6,373 nt of DNA from Arenicellales bacterium (GTDB taxonomy: Bacteria; Pseudomonadota; Gammaproteobacteria; Arenicellales; UBA868), in NCBI GenBank assembly GCA_028825345.1, contig JAPKAJ010000126.1, forward strand, positions 1 to 6,373. The letters are read 5' to 3'. The stretch's first letter is position 1. Every line of letters starts with the position of its first letter. Shown here one piece after another: positions 1 to 6,188 of the stretch. Made by a program: the position numbers and the translations under genes. The notes beneath the pieces are model-generated. The model saw nothing but the letters and a program-made list of their open reading frames with translations, had not been told where the DNA came from and searched no databases.

Positions 1-1007
1 TCACCAACCACGTCACGAGCATTCAGTTCCTTGGCAGTTTTGTTGAGCAGTGACATTGCCTCGGGGTACTCACCCCGGTTTACAGTAAAGGTAACGTCCG
101 TAGTGCCATCCTGGGCGACATTCTGGATGATCATATCGATATTCAGGTGCGCCTTTGAGATCGGGCCAAAAATACGTGACGCAGCACCTGGCTGGTCCGG
201 CACACCCCGTATTGTTACCTTAGCCTCATCTCGGTTGTAGGCGATTCCTGAGATTAACGGCTGTTCCATATCGCTTACCTCGTGTGTGATCAGAGTGCCT
301 GGGCCATCCTCAAATGAGGATAGCACCCGTAACGGCACATGATATTTTCCCGCGAATTCCACGGAGCGTGTCTGTAATACCTTAGCTCCCTGGCTCGCCA
401 GCTCCAGCATCTCTTCAACAGTGATTTGGTCCAGACGCCTTGCCTCCGGTACGATGCGCGGATCAGCGGTGTAGACACCGTCCACATCGGTAAAGATGCG
501 GCATTCGTCGGCTTCGAGCGCAGCGGCCATCGCCACCGCCGTGGTATCGGATCCACCGCGCCCCAAGGTAGTAATATTGCCGTCATCGTCGACACCCTGG
601 AACCCAGCCACGACCACCACCCGATTCAGTTCGAGGTCGGTACGAACCCTGGCCGTGTCGATATCGCGAATGCGCGCCTTACCATGAATACTGTCTGTCA
701 GGATACGAACCTGCCCACCGGTATACGAGCGTGCCTCAATGCCCCGTTTATGCAATGCCATTGACAATAGCGCGATGGTGACCTGCTCACCGGTGGAGAG
801 CAGCACATCCATCTCGCGAGAGAGCGCATCAGGATCGATCTGTGATGCCAGATCCAACAGACGGTTAGTTTCACCCGCCATGGCCGAGACGACCACCACC
901 AGGCTCTCGCCTCGTTGTCTGGCTGTCGCCACCCGGTCAGCCACAGCGTTAATTCGCTCGACCGAGCCGACTGAAGTGCCTCCGTATTTTTCTACCGCCA
1001 GAAACAT
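1..1007 (-). CDS. lysC: Aspartate kinase (aspartokinase), C-terminus cut off by the window edge
   Basis: It phosphorylates L-aspartate with ATP to give 4-phospho-L-aspartate, the first step toward lysine, threonine, methionine and diaminopimelate, in the cytoplasm. I translated it without interruption for 335 codons. The kinase domain opens with KYGGTSVG (residues 7-14) and continues with STGEQVT (71-77), TTLGRGGSDTT (146-156) and TDVDGVYTADPR (193-204). The first ACT domain begins near residue 253 (SGIAYNRDEAKVTIRG), followed by GVPDQPG. Relatives are about 405-415 residues, so about 75 residues, mostly the second ACT domain, lie outside the window. The start is well fixed: an in-frame TAA lies four codons upstream (1017-1019) and no other ATG precedes the GGTSVG loop. 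No Shine-Dalgarno sequence is visible before this start. It follows alaS by 86 nt on the same strand, as in Pseudomonas. The ACT domains suggest feedback inhibition by lysine and/or threonine; the effector cannot be read from sequence. Confidence 0.96.
   Translation of the reverse strand, partial: MFLAVEKYGGTSVGSVERINAVADRVATARQRGESLVVVVSAMAGETNRLLDLASQIDPDALSREMDVLLSTGEQVTIALLSMALHKRGIEARSYTGGQVRILTDSIHGKARIRDIDTARVRTDLELNRVVVVAGFQGVDDDGNITTLGRGGSDTTAVAMAAALEADECRIFTDVDGVYTADPRIVPEARRLDQITVEEMLELASQGAKVLQTRSVEFAGKYHVPLRVLSSFEDGPGTLITHEVSDMEQPLISGIAYNRDEAKVTIRGVPDQPGAASRIFGPISKAHLNIDMIIQNVAQDGTTDVTFTVNRGEYPEAMSLLNKTAKELNARDVVG
267..281 (-). promoter_or_regulatory. Candidate internal ribosome-binding site and ATG for an aspartokinase beta subunit
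   Basis: Within the aspartokinase frame, GAGGT (277-281) lies 7 nt before an in-frame ATG at 267-269, which is Met247. Translation from it would give MEQPLISGIAYNRDEAKV and onward, essentially the ACT regulatory region alone. Class II aspartokinases (Corynebacterium, Bacillus) make such a beta subunit from an internal start at this alignment position and assemble as alpha2beta2. The internal site has a better Shine-Dalgarno match than the full-length start. The site and frame are visible; use in vivo is inference. Confidence 0.5.
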
Positions 1008-1033
1008 ATCATTACGTTAACTATCGATTGGGG

Positions 1034-1062
1034 CGCGCATTAAACCCCTTTTGGGCGGCGCG
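1034..1062 (-). other. Nested inverted repeat between alaS and the aspartokinase gene
   Basis: CGCGC (1034-1038) and GCGCG (1058-1062) are complementary and enclose a smaller CCC-TTTT-GGG hairpin (1046-1055). It lies in the 86-nt gap about 27 nt before the aspartokinase start. No T-tract follows on the transcribed strand, so it does not look like an intrinsic terminator, and the gap is far too short for a lysine riboswitch. A leader or processing structure is possible, or chance in GC-rich sequence. Confidence 0.2.
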
Positions 1063-1093
1063 GTAAAGGCTTTGGGGGAGAAAGGGATTGCGC

Positions 1094-3691
1094 TCAGCGC
1101 GAGGTAATCCACGACGACACCGCCGCAAGAGCCTCATCTAGGCCCGAGATATCGGTGCCGCCACCCTGTGCGGAGTCAGGGCGGCCTCCGCCCTTGCCGC
1201 CCACCCGCGCGGCCAGTTCAGCGACCAGATCGCCGGCGTGACAGCGGTCTGTTAGGTCTTTGCTGACCCCCACCATAAGTAAGGCCTTGTCATCATGAGA
1301 TCCGCCGATAACCACAACGGCTGAACCAAGCCGATCACGCAGCCGATCCATCATGGTGCGCAACCCCTTGATATCGACACCATCGTAACGTTTTACCAAT
1401 ACATTGATGCCATTAACCTGCTGTACTTCGCTGGCCGTGTCATCTCCAGCGCCGCCGGTGGCAAGTTGCCCCTGCAACTGCTCGACCTTTCGTTCGAGCT
1501 CACGCACCCGCGAGGAAATCCCAACGGCTCGCTCTTCAAGATCCGCCCGGCCAGTCTTGAGCAAGGCCGCCAATCGCGACAACGCTGCGGTCTCGCCCGT
1601 GTTGTACTGTCGTGCCACTTCTCCGGTTAGCGCCTCCAGGCGACGCACCCCGGCCGCAATGCCACTCTCAGACACTAATCGGAAGGTGCCAATATCTCCG
1701 GTGCGCTGAACATGGGTGCCGCCACACAACTCCAGCGAGAAATCTCCCATAGCCACCACCCGAACCTGCTCCTCGTAACGCTCTCCAAAAAGTGCAGCAG
1801 CACCCTCTTCTCGCGCATCATCCAAAGCCATCAGCCGGGTGTTAACGTCGTTATTGGCGCGAACCTGCGCATTCACGATACGCTCGACCTCATCCAGTTG
1901 AGTTGCAGACATAGGCTCGCCATGAGAAAAATCAAATCGCAAACGCTCCGGTTCAACCAGTGAACCCTTTTGCTCAACATGCTTTCCAAGCACCTGGCGC
2001 AAAGCGGCATGCAGCAAGTGGGTGGCTGAATGATTAGCAGCTGTTGTTACCCGACCCTGTTGAGCCACCGCAGCACTGACTTTCATGCCGGGTTTAAGAG
2101 CGCCCCTGACTACCCGTCCGGCGTGTGCAATGACCTTGTGGGCGAGATAACGTGCGCCAGTGACTTCAAAACTTCCGCCCGGCCACGTCAACACGCCACC
2201 ATCGCCAACCTGACCACCGCTTTCGGCATAAAAAGGTGTACTCTCGAGCACTACTAAGCCTTCGGAACCCTCGGGCAGGTTATCGGTTTCTGTATCGTCT
2301 TTTACAACAGACAATACGGTTGCCTCTCCATTTAATTCATCGTAGCCGGTAAAAATTGTGCGCTCTTCAACACTGACGCTGACTGCACCGTCCATGTGAA
2401 AATGACTGGCAGCCCGCGCGCGCTCGCGCTGAGCGGCCATAGCCTGTTCAAACCCGTCCATATCGACCGTAAGCCCGCGCTCGCGAGCATAATCGGCAGT
2501 CAGATCTGCGGGAAAACCGAAAGTATCGTACAGCCGAAAAGTTAGCTCCCCAGGTATTGTGGTGCCGGGCAGATCCGCAAGTTCGTGCTCGAGAATGCGC
2601 ATACCCTGGCCCAGAGTCTGAGCAAAGCGCTCTCCCTCTTGCGCCAAAGCCTCCTCAACACGACTCTGTGCATCTGCCAGTTCGGGGCAGGCGTCACCCA
2701 TTTGCTCTACCAACGGTGCCACTAATTTGTGCATAAAAGGCGCCGATGCCCCAGTCTGATAACCATGGCGAATAGCGCGGCGAATAATTCTGCGCAATAC
2801 GTAGCCGCGGCCTTCGTTTGATGGAATCACGCCATCAGTTATCAAAAACGCACTGGAGCGGATGTGATCAGCGATCACCCGCAATGAGCTGTTATCTATG
2901 TCAGTACAGCCAGTTACCTCGGCAGATGCTTTGATCAAAGCGACAAAAAGATCTGTCTCATAGTTGCTGTGGACCCCTTGCAGAACCGCGGCCAAGCGCT
3001 CCAGCCCCATGCCGGTATCTACTGAAGGCCGCGGCAAGGGGGTATCGATGCCGCTCGCATCCCGGTTAAATTGCATGAATACCAGGTTCCAGATCTCTAC
3101 GTAGCGATCGCCGTCGGCCTCGGGGGTTCCCGGGGGTCCGCCTGCGACTTCAGGCCCATGATCATAGAAAATCTCACTACAAGGCCCACACGGACCGGTG
3201 TCACCCATCGACCAGAAATTATCGCTGGCACCAATGCGGGCAAAGCGCTCACGAGGAATACCGATCTCTCCCAGCCATATATCCGCAGCCTCATCGTCCT
3301 CGTCGAAAACGGTCACCCAAAGTTTTTCTGGTGACAAGCCGAAGCCGTCGGTGAGCAGTGCCCAGGCGTGTTGAATTGCTTCGGGCTTAAAATAATCGCC
3401 AAAACTGAAATTTCCAAGCATCTCAAAGAAGGTGTGATGCCGGGCGGTGTAGCCCACGTTATCCAGATCATTGTGTTTGCCACCGGCGCGCACGCAGCGT
3501 TGCGCGGTCACGGCTCTTTGGTAGGGGCGCTTGTCCTGGCCGAGAAACACATCCTTGAACTGGACCATTCCCGCATTGGTGAAAAGCAGCGTGGGATCGT
3601 TATGCGGTACCAGTGGGCTGCTGGCAACCACCTCGTGGCCGTTAGCGGCGAAGTAATCGAGAAATTGCTGTCTGATATCGCGAGTTTTCAT
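1094..3691 (-). CDS. alaS: Alanine--tRNA ligase (AlaRS)
   Basis: A class II aminoacyl-tRNA synthetase that attaches alanine to tRNA-Ala in the cytoplasm and hydrolyses mischarged Ser- or Gly-tRNA-Ala. It has 865 residues, close to the 876 of E. coli AlaS. The catalytic N-terminal half contains LLFTNAGM (35-42), CVRAGGKHNDL (66-76), GDTGPCGPCSE (163-173) and DTGMGLER (225-232). The editing domain has the zinc-ligand motifs HSATH (554-558) and CGGTH (656-660). A coiled-coil-like stretch (about 700-745) precedes the C-terminal DHHA1 domain with its glycine-rich RVGGKGGGRPDSAQGGG segment near 829-845. The ATG at 3691 is chosen because MKTRDIRQQFLDYF aligns with known AlaS N-termini; a GTG at 3736 would add 15 residues unlike the family. 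No clear Shine-Dalgarno sequence precedes either start. It lies 63 nt after recX and 86 nt before the aspartokinase gene, both on the same strand. Confidence 0.98.
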   Translation of the reverse strand: MKTRDIRQQFLDYFAANGHEVVASSPLVPHNDPTLLFTNAGMVQFKDVFLGQDKRPYQRAVTAQRCVRAGGKHNDLDNVGYTARHHTFFEMLGNFSFGDYFKPEAIQHAWALLTDGFGLSPEKLWVTVFDEDDEAADIWLGEIGIPRERFARIGASDNFWSMGDTGPCGPCSEIFYDHGPEVAGGPPGTPEADGDRYVEIWNLVFMQFNRDASGIDTPLPRPSVDTGMGLERLAAVLQGVHSNYETDLFVALIKASAEVTGCTDIDNSSLRVIADHIRSSAFLITDGVIPSNEGRGYVLRRIIRRAIRHGYQTGASAPFMHKLVAPLVEQMGDACPELADAQSRVEEALAQEGERFAQTLGQGMRILEHELADLPGTTIPGELTFRLYDTFGFPADLTADYARERGLTVDMDGFEQAMAAQRERARAASHFHMDGAVSVSVEERTIFTGYDELNGEATVLSVVKDDTETDNLPEGSEGLVVLESTPFYAESGGQVGDGGVLTWPGGSFEVTGARYLAHKVIAHAGRVVRGALKPGMKVSAAVAQQGRVTTAANHSATHLLHAALRQVLGKHVEQKGSLVEPERLRFDFSHGEPMSATQLDEVERIVNAQVRANNDVNTRLMALDDAREEGAAALFGERYEEQVRVVAMGDFSLELCGGTHVQRTGDIGTFRLVSESGIAAGVRRLEALTGEVARQYNTGETAALSRLAALLKTGRADLEERAVGISSRVRELERKVEQLQGQLATGGAGDDTASEVQQVNGINVLVKRYDGVDIKGLRTMMDRLRDRLGSAVVVIGGSHDDKALLMVGVSKDLTDRCHAGDLVAELAARVGGKGGGRPDSAQGGGTDISGLDEALAAVSSWITSR

Positions 3692-3696
3692 GACAA

Positions 3697-3707
3697 TGAT
3701 CTGATCA
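3697..3707 (-). other. Short dyad just upstream of the alaS start codon
   Basis: TGATC-T-GATCA is a perfect 11-bp inverted repeat ending 5 nt before the alaS ATG, where a Shine-Dalgarno sequence would be expected and none is seen. E. coli AlaRS represses its own gene by binding a palindrome at the promoter, so a regulatory role is conceivable, but this dyad is short and may be chance. Confidence 0.15.
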
Positions 3708-3754
3708 ATAATGCGCAACTGCCGGCCTGTATACACACCAGCGCGATGTCAATT

Positions 3755-4225
3755 CTAACCGCGACCCTGCCAATCGCCGAGTACCCGGCGTATCGCGCTC
3801 TTGCCGAACCCCCGTCGCTGCATATAAGCGGCGCGACGTGCCCAGTCTTTGAAAGAGTCAACAGGCTGATTGGAGAAGCGACTCTGGTAGCGGCCCTTGG
3901 CCACATCGTCCCATGATACGTCTGCCTGGGCAAAGGCCGATTCAATCAAATCGGCTGTTACCCCGCGCTCTTTGAGTTCGCGGCGAATGTACAAGGGTCC
4001 GTAGCCACCATGCGACCGATGCGACACCAACGCCTGGGCGTAGCGGGCATCAGACAGGTAATCCTGTTCGATCAGTTCAACAAGAACCGGATCAATACTT
4101 GAAATCTCGAAACCGCGCTGGACGAGCTTAAGCCGGAGTTCTTCGCAGCTGTGCTCCCGCCTTGCCAGCAAGCGCATAGCGACTTCACGAACCTGCACCA
4201 GCAGGTCCGCATCAGACGAGGCCAT
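3755..4225 (-). CDS. recX: Regulatory protein RecX
   Basis: RecX binds RecA filaments and modulates (usually inhibits) RecA strand exchange and coprotease activity in the cytoplasm. The product is 156 residues, typical of the family (about 150-170), and rich in Arg, Glu and Leu, as expected for the small all-helical three-helix repeats. Visible family-like stretches are LLARREHSCEELRLKLVQRG (19-38), IEQDYLSDARYAQALV (52-67), IRRELKERGV (80-89) and AAYMQRRGFGKSAIRRVLG (131-149). Its ATG shares one base with the recA stop (TGATG, 4223-4227), and only a weak GAG-like Shine-Dalgarno lies ahead, so translation is probably coupled to recA. No terminator-like hairpin separates the genes; RecX levels probably depend on read-through from recA. 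Identity rests on both sequence and position. Confidence 0.94.
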   Translation of the reverse strand: MASSDADLLVQVREVAMRLLARREHSCEELRLKLVQRGFEISSIDPVLVELIEQDYLSDARYAQALVSHRSHGGYGPLYIRRELKERGVTADLIESAFAQADVSWDDVAKGRYQSRFSNQPVDSFKDWARRAAYMQRRGFGKSAIRRVLGDWQGRG

Positions 4226-5283
4226 CAGGACTCGGCGCTTTGCACCTTCGCCGGCGCGCTCTCGGGCGCACTGACATCGCTGGAGCCAAGGGAATCCAGG
4301 CCCATTTTCTGGCGCACGACATTTTCGATATTCGACGCGATATCAGGGTTGGAGCGCAAAAAATCGCGGACATTATCCCGACCTTGACCGATACGCTCAC
4401 CGTTGTAGGAATACCAGGCGCCGGACTTGTCAACGATCTGATGCTCCACACCCATATCGATGAGTTCGCCCTCCTTGGAAATCCCCTCGTTATAAAGAAT
4501 ATCGAACTCAGCCTTTCGAAATGGCGGTGCGACCTTGTTTTTGACCACTTTAACGCGGGTCTGATTACCCAAGACCTCTTCTCCCTTTTTTACCGCACCG
4601 ATCCTGCGGATATCCAATCGTACCGAGGAGTAGAACTTCAAGGCATTACCGCCCGTGGTGGTCTCGGGATTGCCAAACATAACGCCGATCTTCATGCGAA
4701 TCTGGTTGATGAAGACCACCATAGTATTGGAGCGCTTGATATTTGCGGTCAACTTACGCAAGGCCTGGGACATGAGTCGGGCCTGAAGACCCACATGGTG
4801 GTCACCCATCTCCCCTTCGATCTCCGCTTTAGGGGTGAGTGCGGCGACCGAATCGATCACGACCACATCGATGGCTGCCGATCGCACCAGCATGTCGGCG
4901 ATCTCTAGCGCCTGTTCGCCGGTGTCGGGTTGGGATACCAGCAGATCCTCGACGTTGACGCCCAGCCGTTGAGCATAAGAAGGATCAAGCGCATGTTCAG
5001 CATCAATAAATGCACAGGTGCCACCGACTTTTTGTGCCTGAGCAATCACAGATAGCGTCAATGTGGTTTTACCCGACGATTCCGGCCCATAAATCTCGAC
5101 CACCCGTCCGCGAGGCAAGCCGCCGATACCAAGTGCGATATCCAAGCCCAGCGAACCGGTTGAAATGCTTTCGATGCCCTTGCCCACTTCGGCATCGCCG
5201 AGCCGCATGACAGATCCTTTGCCGAACTGCCGCTCAATCTGCCCGAGGGCAGCATCTAAGGCTTTTTGCTTGTTGTTATCCAT
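4225..5283 (-). CDS. recA: Recombinase RecA
   Basis: An ATP-dependent DNA strand-exchange protein that forms filaments on single-stranded DNA, drives homologous recombination and repair, and stimulates LexA self-cleavage in the SOS response. It has 352 residues, versus 353 for E. coli RecA. Walker A is GPESSGKT (66-73), the catalytic Glu is E96 in IDAEHALDP, and Walker B is VVVIDS ending in D144-S145. The L2 DNA-binding region includes NQIRMKIGVMFGNPETTTGG from 193, and the interface stretch KFYSSVRLDIRR contains F217. The key positions coincide with E. coli numbering. The C-terminal tail is short and only mildly acidic compared with E. coli. The ATG at 5283 is preferred over the in-frame ATG at 5295 because GGAG sits 6 nt before it and MDNNKQKAL matches RecA N-termini. 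The gene overlaps recX by one base and follows pncC after 200 nt. Confidence 0.99.
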   Translation of the reverse strand: MDNNKQKALDAALGQIERQFGKGSVMRLGDAEVGKGIESISTGSLGLDIALGIGGLPRGRVVEIYGPESSGKTTLTLSVIAQAQKVGGTCAFIDAEHALDPSYAQRLGVNVEDLLVSQPDTGEQALEIADMLVRSAAIDVVVIDSVAALTPKAEIEGEMGDHHVGLQARLMSQALRKLTANIKRSNTMVVFINQIRMKIGVMFGNPETTTGGNALKFYSSVRLDIRRIGAVKKGEEVLGNQTRVKVVKNKVAPPFRKAEFDILYNEGISKEGELIDMGVEHQIVDKSGAWYSYNGERIGQGRDNVRDFLRSNPDIASNIENVVRQKMGLDSLGSSDVSAPESAPAKVQSAES

Positions 5284-5289
5284 GTAAAG

Positions 5290-5293
5290 CTCC
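5290..5293 (-). promoter_or_regulatory. recA Shine-Dalgarno sequence that fixes the start
   Basis: GGAG is followed by 6 nt and then the ATG at 5283. The alternative ATG four codons upstream (5295) overlaps this ribosome-binding site and has no comparable site of its own. Confidence 0.85.
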
Positions 5294-5302
5294 ATTGCAC
5301 AT

Positions 5303-5318
5303 TTGACTATTTATCCAG
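5303..5318 (-). promoter_or_regulatory. Degenerate LexA-box-like sequence upstream of recA
   Basis: On the minus strand CTG-GATAAATAGT-CAA has the CTG-N10-CAG spacing of the gammaproteobacterial LexA box, but the last base of the right half is wrong and the AT-rich core is imperfect. By my alignment 12 of 20 bases match the extended E. coli consensus. It is the best candidate I found in the 200-nt recA upstream region and ends 9 nt before the Shine-Dalgarno sequence. The TAAATA stretch inside it could also act as a weak -10, but no good -35 is correctly spaced. Confidence 0.35.
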
Positions 5319-5328
5319 CACACTGCTG
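5316..5328 (-). promoter_or_regulatory. 13-bp palindrome in the recA control region
   Basis: CAGCA-GTG-TGCTG on the minus strand is a perfect 5+5 bp inverted repeat with a 3-nt centre. Its right arm shares CTG with the LexA-like candidate. Position suggests an operator or 5' leader hairpin; no regulator can be named. Confidence 0.3.
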
Positions 5329-5343
5329 TGACCTTTTGATGCC

Positions 5344-5383
5344 AGCACGGGGTCCGGCAATTATCGGCCTTGCTACCCCGGCT
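5344..5383 (-). other. Imperfect hairpin in the pncC-recA intergenic region
   Basis: Arms AGC-A-CGGGGT (5344-5353) and ACCCCG-GCT (5375-5383) pair over 9 bp with one bulged A, and the 21-nt loop holds further short GC complementarity. No T-tract follows on either strand, so this is not a standard intrinsic terminator. It may end or process pncC transcripts, or lie in the recA leader if the promoter is further upstream. Confidence 0.3.
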
Positions 5384-5448
5384 CAGTTGATCCCAGGATA
5401 GGCAAAAATCGGTAATTTCAGGCTAGCAGGCATTATTTCATAAACCGC

Positions 5449-5474
5449 GTGACGAACACAGCGAACTGCATCAC
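5449..5474 (-). other. Small dyad just downstream of the pncC stop
   Basis: Outer arms GTGA/TCAC (5449-5452, 5471-5474) enclose CAG-CGAA-CTG (5459-5468). On the transcribed strand the inner loop reads UUCG, a stable tetraloop sequence, but the inner stem is mostly short or wobble-paired. It starts 10 nt after the pncC stop and lacks a T-tract, so it is at most a weak 3'-end structure. Confidence 0.2.
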
Positions 5475-5483
5475 AACTGACTC

Positions 5484-5984
5484 TCAGACTGGGTGGGCCG
5501 CGTGGCTGATGAGCTCGGCCAGTGCCGCTGCTACCGACTGGCGGCGGATAGCATCCCGATCACCATGAAATTGAAAGCGCTCCGAGCATACATCGTGCCC
5601 GGGCACTTGCCAGGCTATAAAAACTGTGCCCACAGGCTTTTGCACGCTGCCACCGTCTGGCCCAGCGACCCCAGTAATCGCAAGGCCCGCACTCGCATTA
5701 CTTCGGGCGATAACCCCACCCACCATAGCCTCCGCCACCTGAGCGCTGACTGCACCGTGAGTATCGATGAGCTCCATTGGTACCCCAGCCAAGGCATTCT
5801 TGGACTTATTACTGTAAGTCACCAGAGCGCATTCAAACCAAAGCGAGCTACCCGGTACCGAAGTGATCGTCTTGGCTACCCACCCGCCGGTACACGACTC
5901 GGCGGTCGCAAGCCGCCAGCCACGCTCAAGTATGATCTGCCCAACTTGCCTGGCAAGCTCAACAAGATCATCAGTTTTAGTCAC
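5484..5984 (-). CDS. pncC: Nicotinamide-nucleotide amidohydrolase PncC (CinA C-terminal domain protein)
   Basis: It deamidates nicotinamide mononucleotide to nicotinate mononucleotide, returning it to NAD synthesis; NMN is made in bacteria largely by the NAD-dependent DNA ligase. The 166-residue product is a stand-alone CinA C-terminal domain, the usual length of E. coli-type PncC, without the N-terminal MoCF-like domain of full CinA. Motifs are TAESCTGGWVAKTIT (27-41, Ser30 the likely nucleophile), ALVTYSNKSK (53-62, with Tyr57 and Lys60), GAVS (77-80), AITGVAGPDGGS (102-113) and KPVGTVFIAW (116-125). The start is GTG, with GGAG 10 nt ahead and no in-frame ATG nearby. It lies just upstream of recA on the same strand, a common gammaproteobacterial arrangement (cinA-recA in many other bacteria). 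The gene may share transcripts with recA, but the 200-nt gap suggests recA has its own promoter. Confidence 0.95.
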   Translation of the reverse strand: MTKTDDLVELARQVGQIILERGWRLATAESCTGGWVAKTITSVPGSSLWFECALVTYSNKSKNALAGVPMELIDTHGAVSAQVAEAMVGGVIARSNASAGLAITGVAGPDGGSVQKPVGTVFIAWQVPGHDVCSERFQFHGDRDAIRRQSVAAALAELISHAAHPV

Positions 5985-5994
5985 GTTCGCAGAT

Positions 5995-5998
5995 CTCC
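5995..5998 (-). promoter_or_regulatory. pncC Shine-Dalgarno sequence supporting the GTG start
   Basis: GGAG lies 10 nt before the GTG at 5984 (9 nt if read as GGAGA). This supports the non-ATG start that gives the normal PncC N-terminus. Confidence 0.6.
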
Positions 5999-6084
5999 AC
6001 GTTGCTTGAGCCTAACTTTCATCATTAAATGCCCAGAGATTTATTCGAGCGCCGGGGCAAATAACTATTCTCGCAAACTAGTGG

Positions 6085-6097
6085 CTCACAGCGTGAG
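6085..6097. promoter_or_regulatory. Dyad CTCAC-AGC-GTGAG in the divergent intergenic region
   Basis: A perfect 5+5 bp inverted repeat with a 3-nt centre, roughly midway between the divergent pncC and secreted-protein starts. It could be an operator serving either gene or both. No regulator gene is adjacent, and the repeat is short enough to be chance. Confidence 0.25.
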
Positions 6098-6116
6098 TTC
6101 GAGTGGCGTGTATTTG

Positions 6117-6132
6117 CCAGAAAATCTTCTGG
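6117..6132. promoter_or_regulatory. 16-bp dyad CCAGAA-AATC-TTCTGG upstream of the secreted-protein gene
   Basis: A perfect 6+6 bp inverted repeat with a 4-nt centre, 57 nt before the plus-strand start at 6189. It overlaps a possible -35 (TTGCCA, 6114-6119). The nearest -10-like string, TAGTAT (6139-6144), is 19 nt away, too long for a good sigma-70 promoter. A repressor operator over a weak promoter is the simplest reading. The full 204-nt region shows no convincing promoter on either strand. Confidence 0.3.
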
Positions 6133-6188
6133 ATTTAGTAGTATTACGGGCCCGGCCCAATGCAGACCAGCAATCAGAGAATAACAGC

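Noticed and set aside
426..764. Plus-strand open frame inside the aspartokinase gene
   Set aside because: The minus strand here reads uninterrupted as aspartokinase with all kinase motifs; the plus-strand frame is a shadow.
1034..1093. Intrinsic terminator or lysine riboswitch between alaS and the aspartokinase gene
   Set aside because: The nested repeats lack a following T-tract, and 86 nt cannot hold a lysine riboswitch.
3692..3736. Upstream GTG start for alaS at 3736
   Set aside because: It would add 15 residues that do not fit AlaS N-termini, and it has no ribosome-binding site.
3727..3741. LexA-box-like CTG-N9-CAG sequence before alaS
   Set aside because: The spacer is one base short of the CTG-N10-CAG rule and alaS is not a known SOS gene.
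3728..3752. TTGACA followed by TATACA upstream of alaS as a sigma-70 promoter
   Set aside because: Both hexamers look good, but the spacer is only 13 nt, well below the usable 16-18 nt.
3368..3916. Plus-strand open frame of 182 codons across the alaS 5' end and recX 3' end
   Set aside because: It is antisense to two well-identified genes, and its translation shows no recognisable domain.
4240..4908. Long plus-strand open frame (222 codons) antisense to recA
   Set aside because: It lies wholly inside recA on the opposite strand and its translation resembles no protein I know; it is a codon-bias shadow of recA.
5284..5295. ATG at 5295 as the recA start
   Set aside because: It overlaps the GGAG that serves the ATG at 5283, and the extra MELY is not part of RecA N-termini.
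6147..6154. CGGGCCCG palindrome
   Set aside because: An 8-bp GC-only palindrome is expected by chance in DNA of this composition and has no partner.
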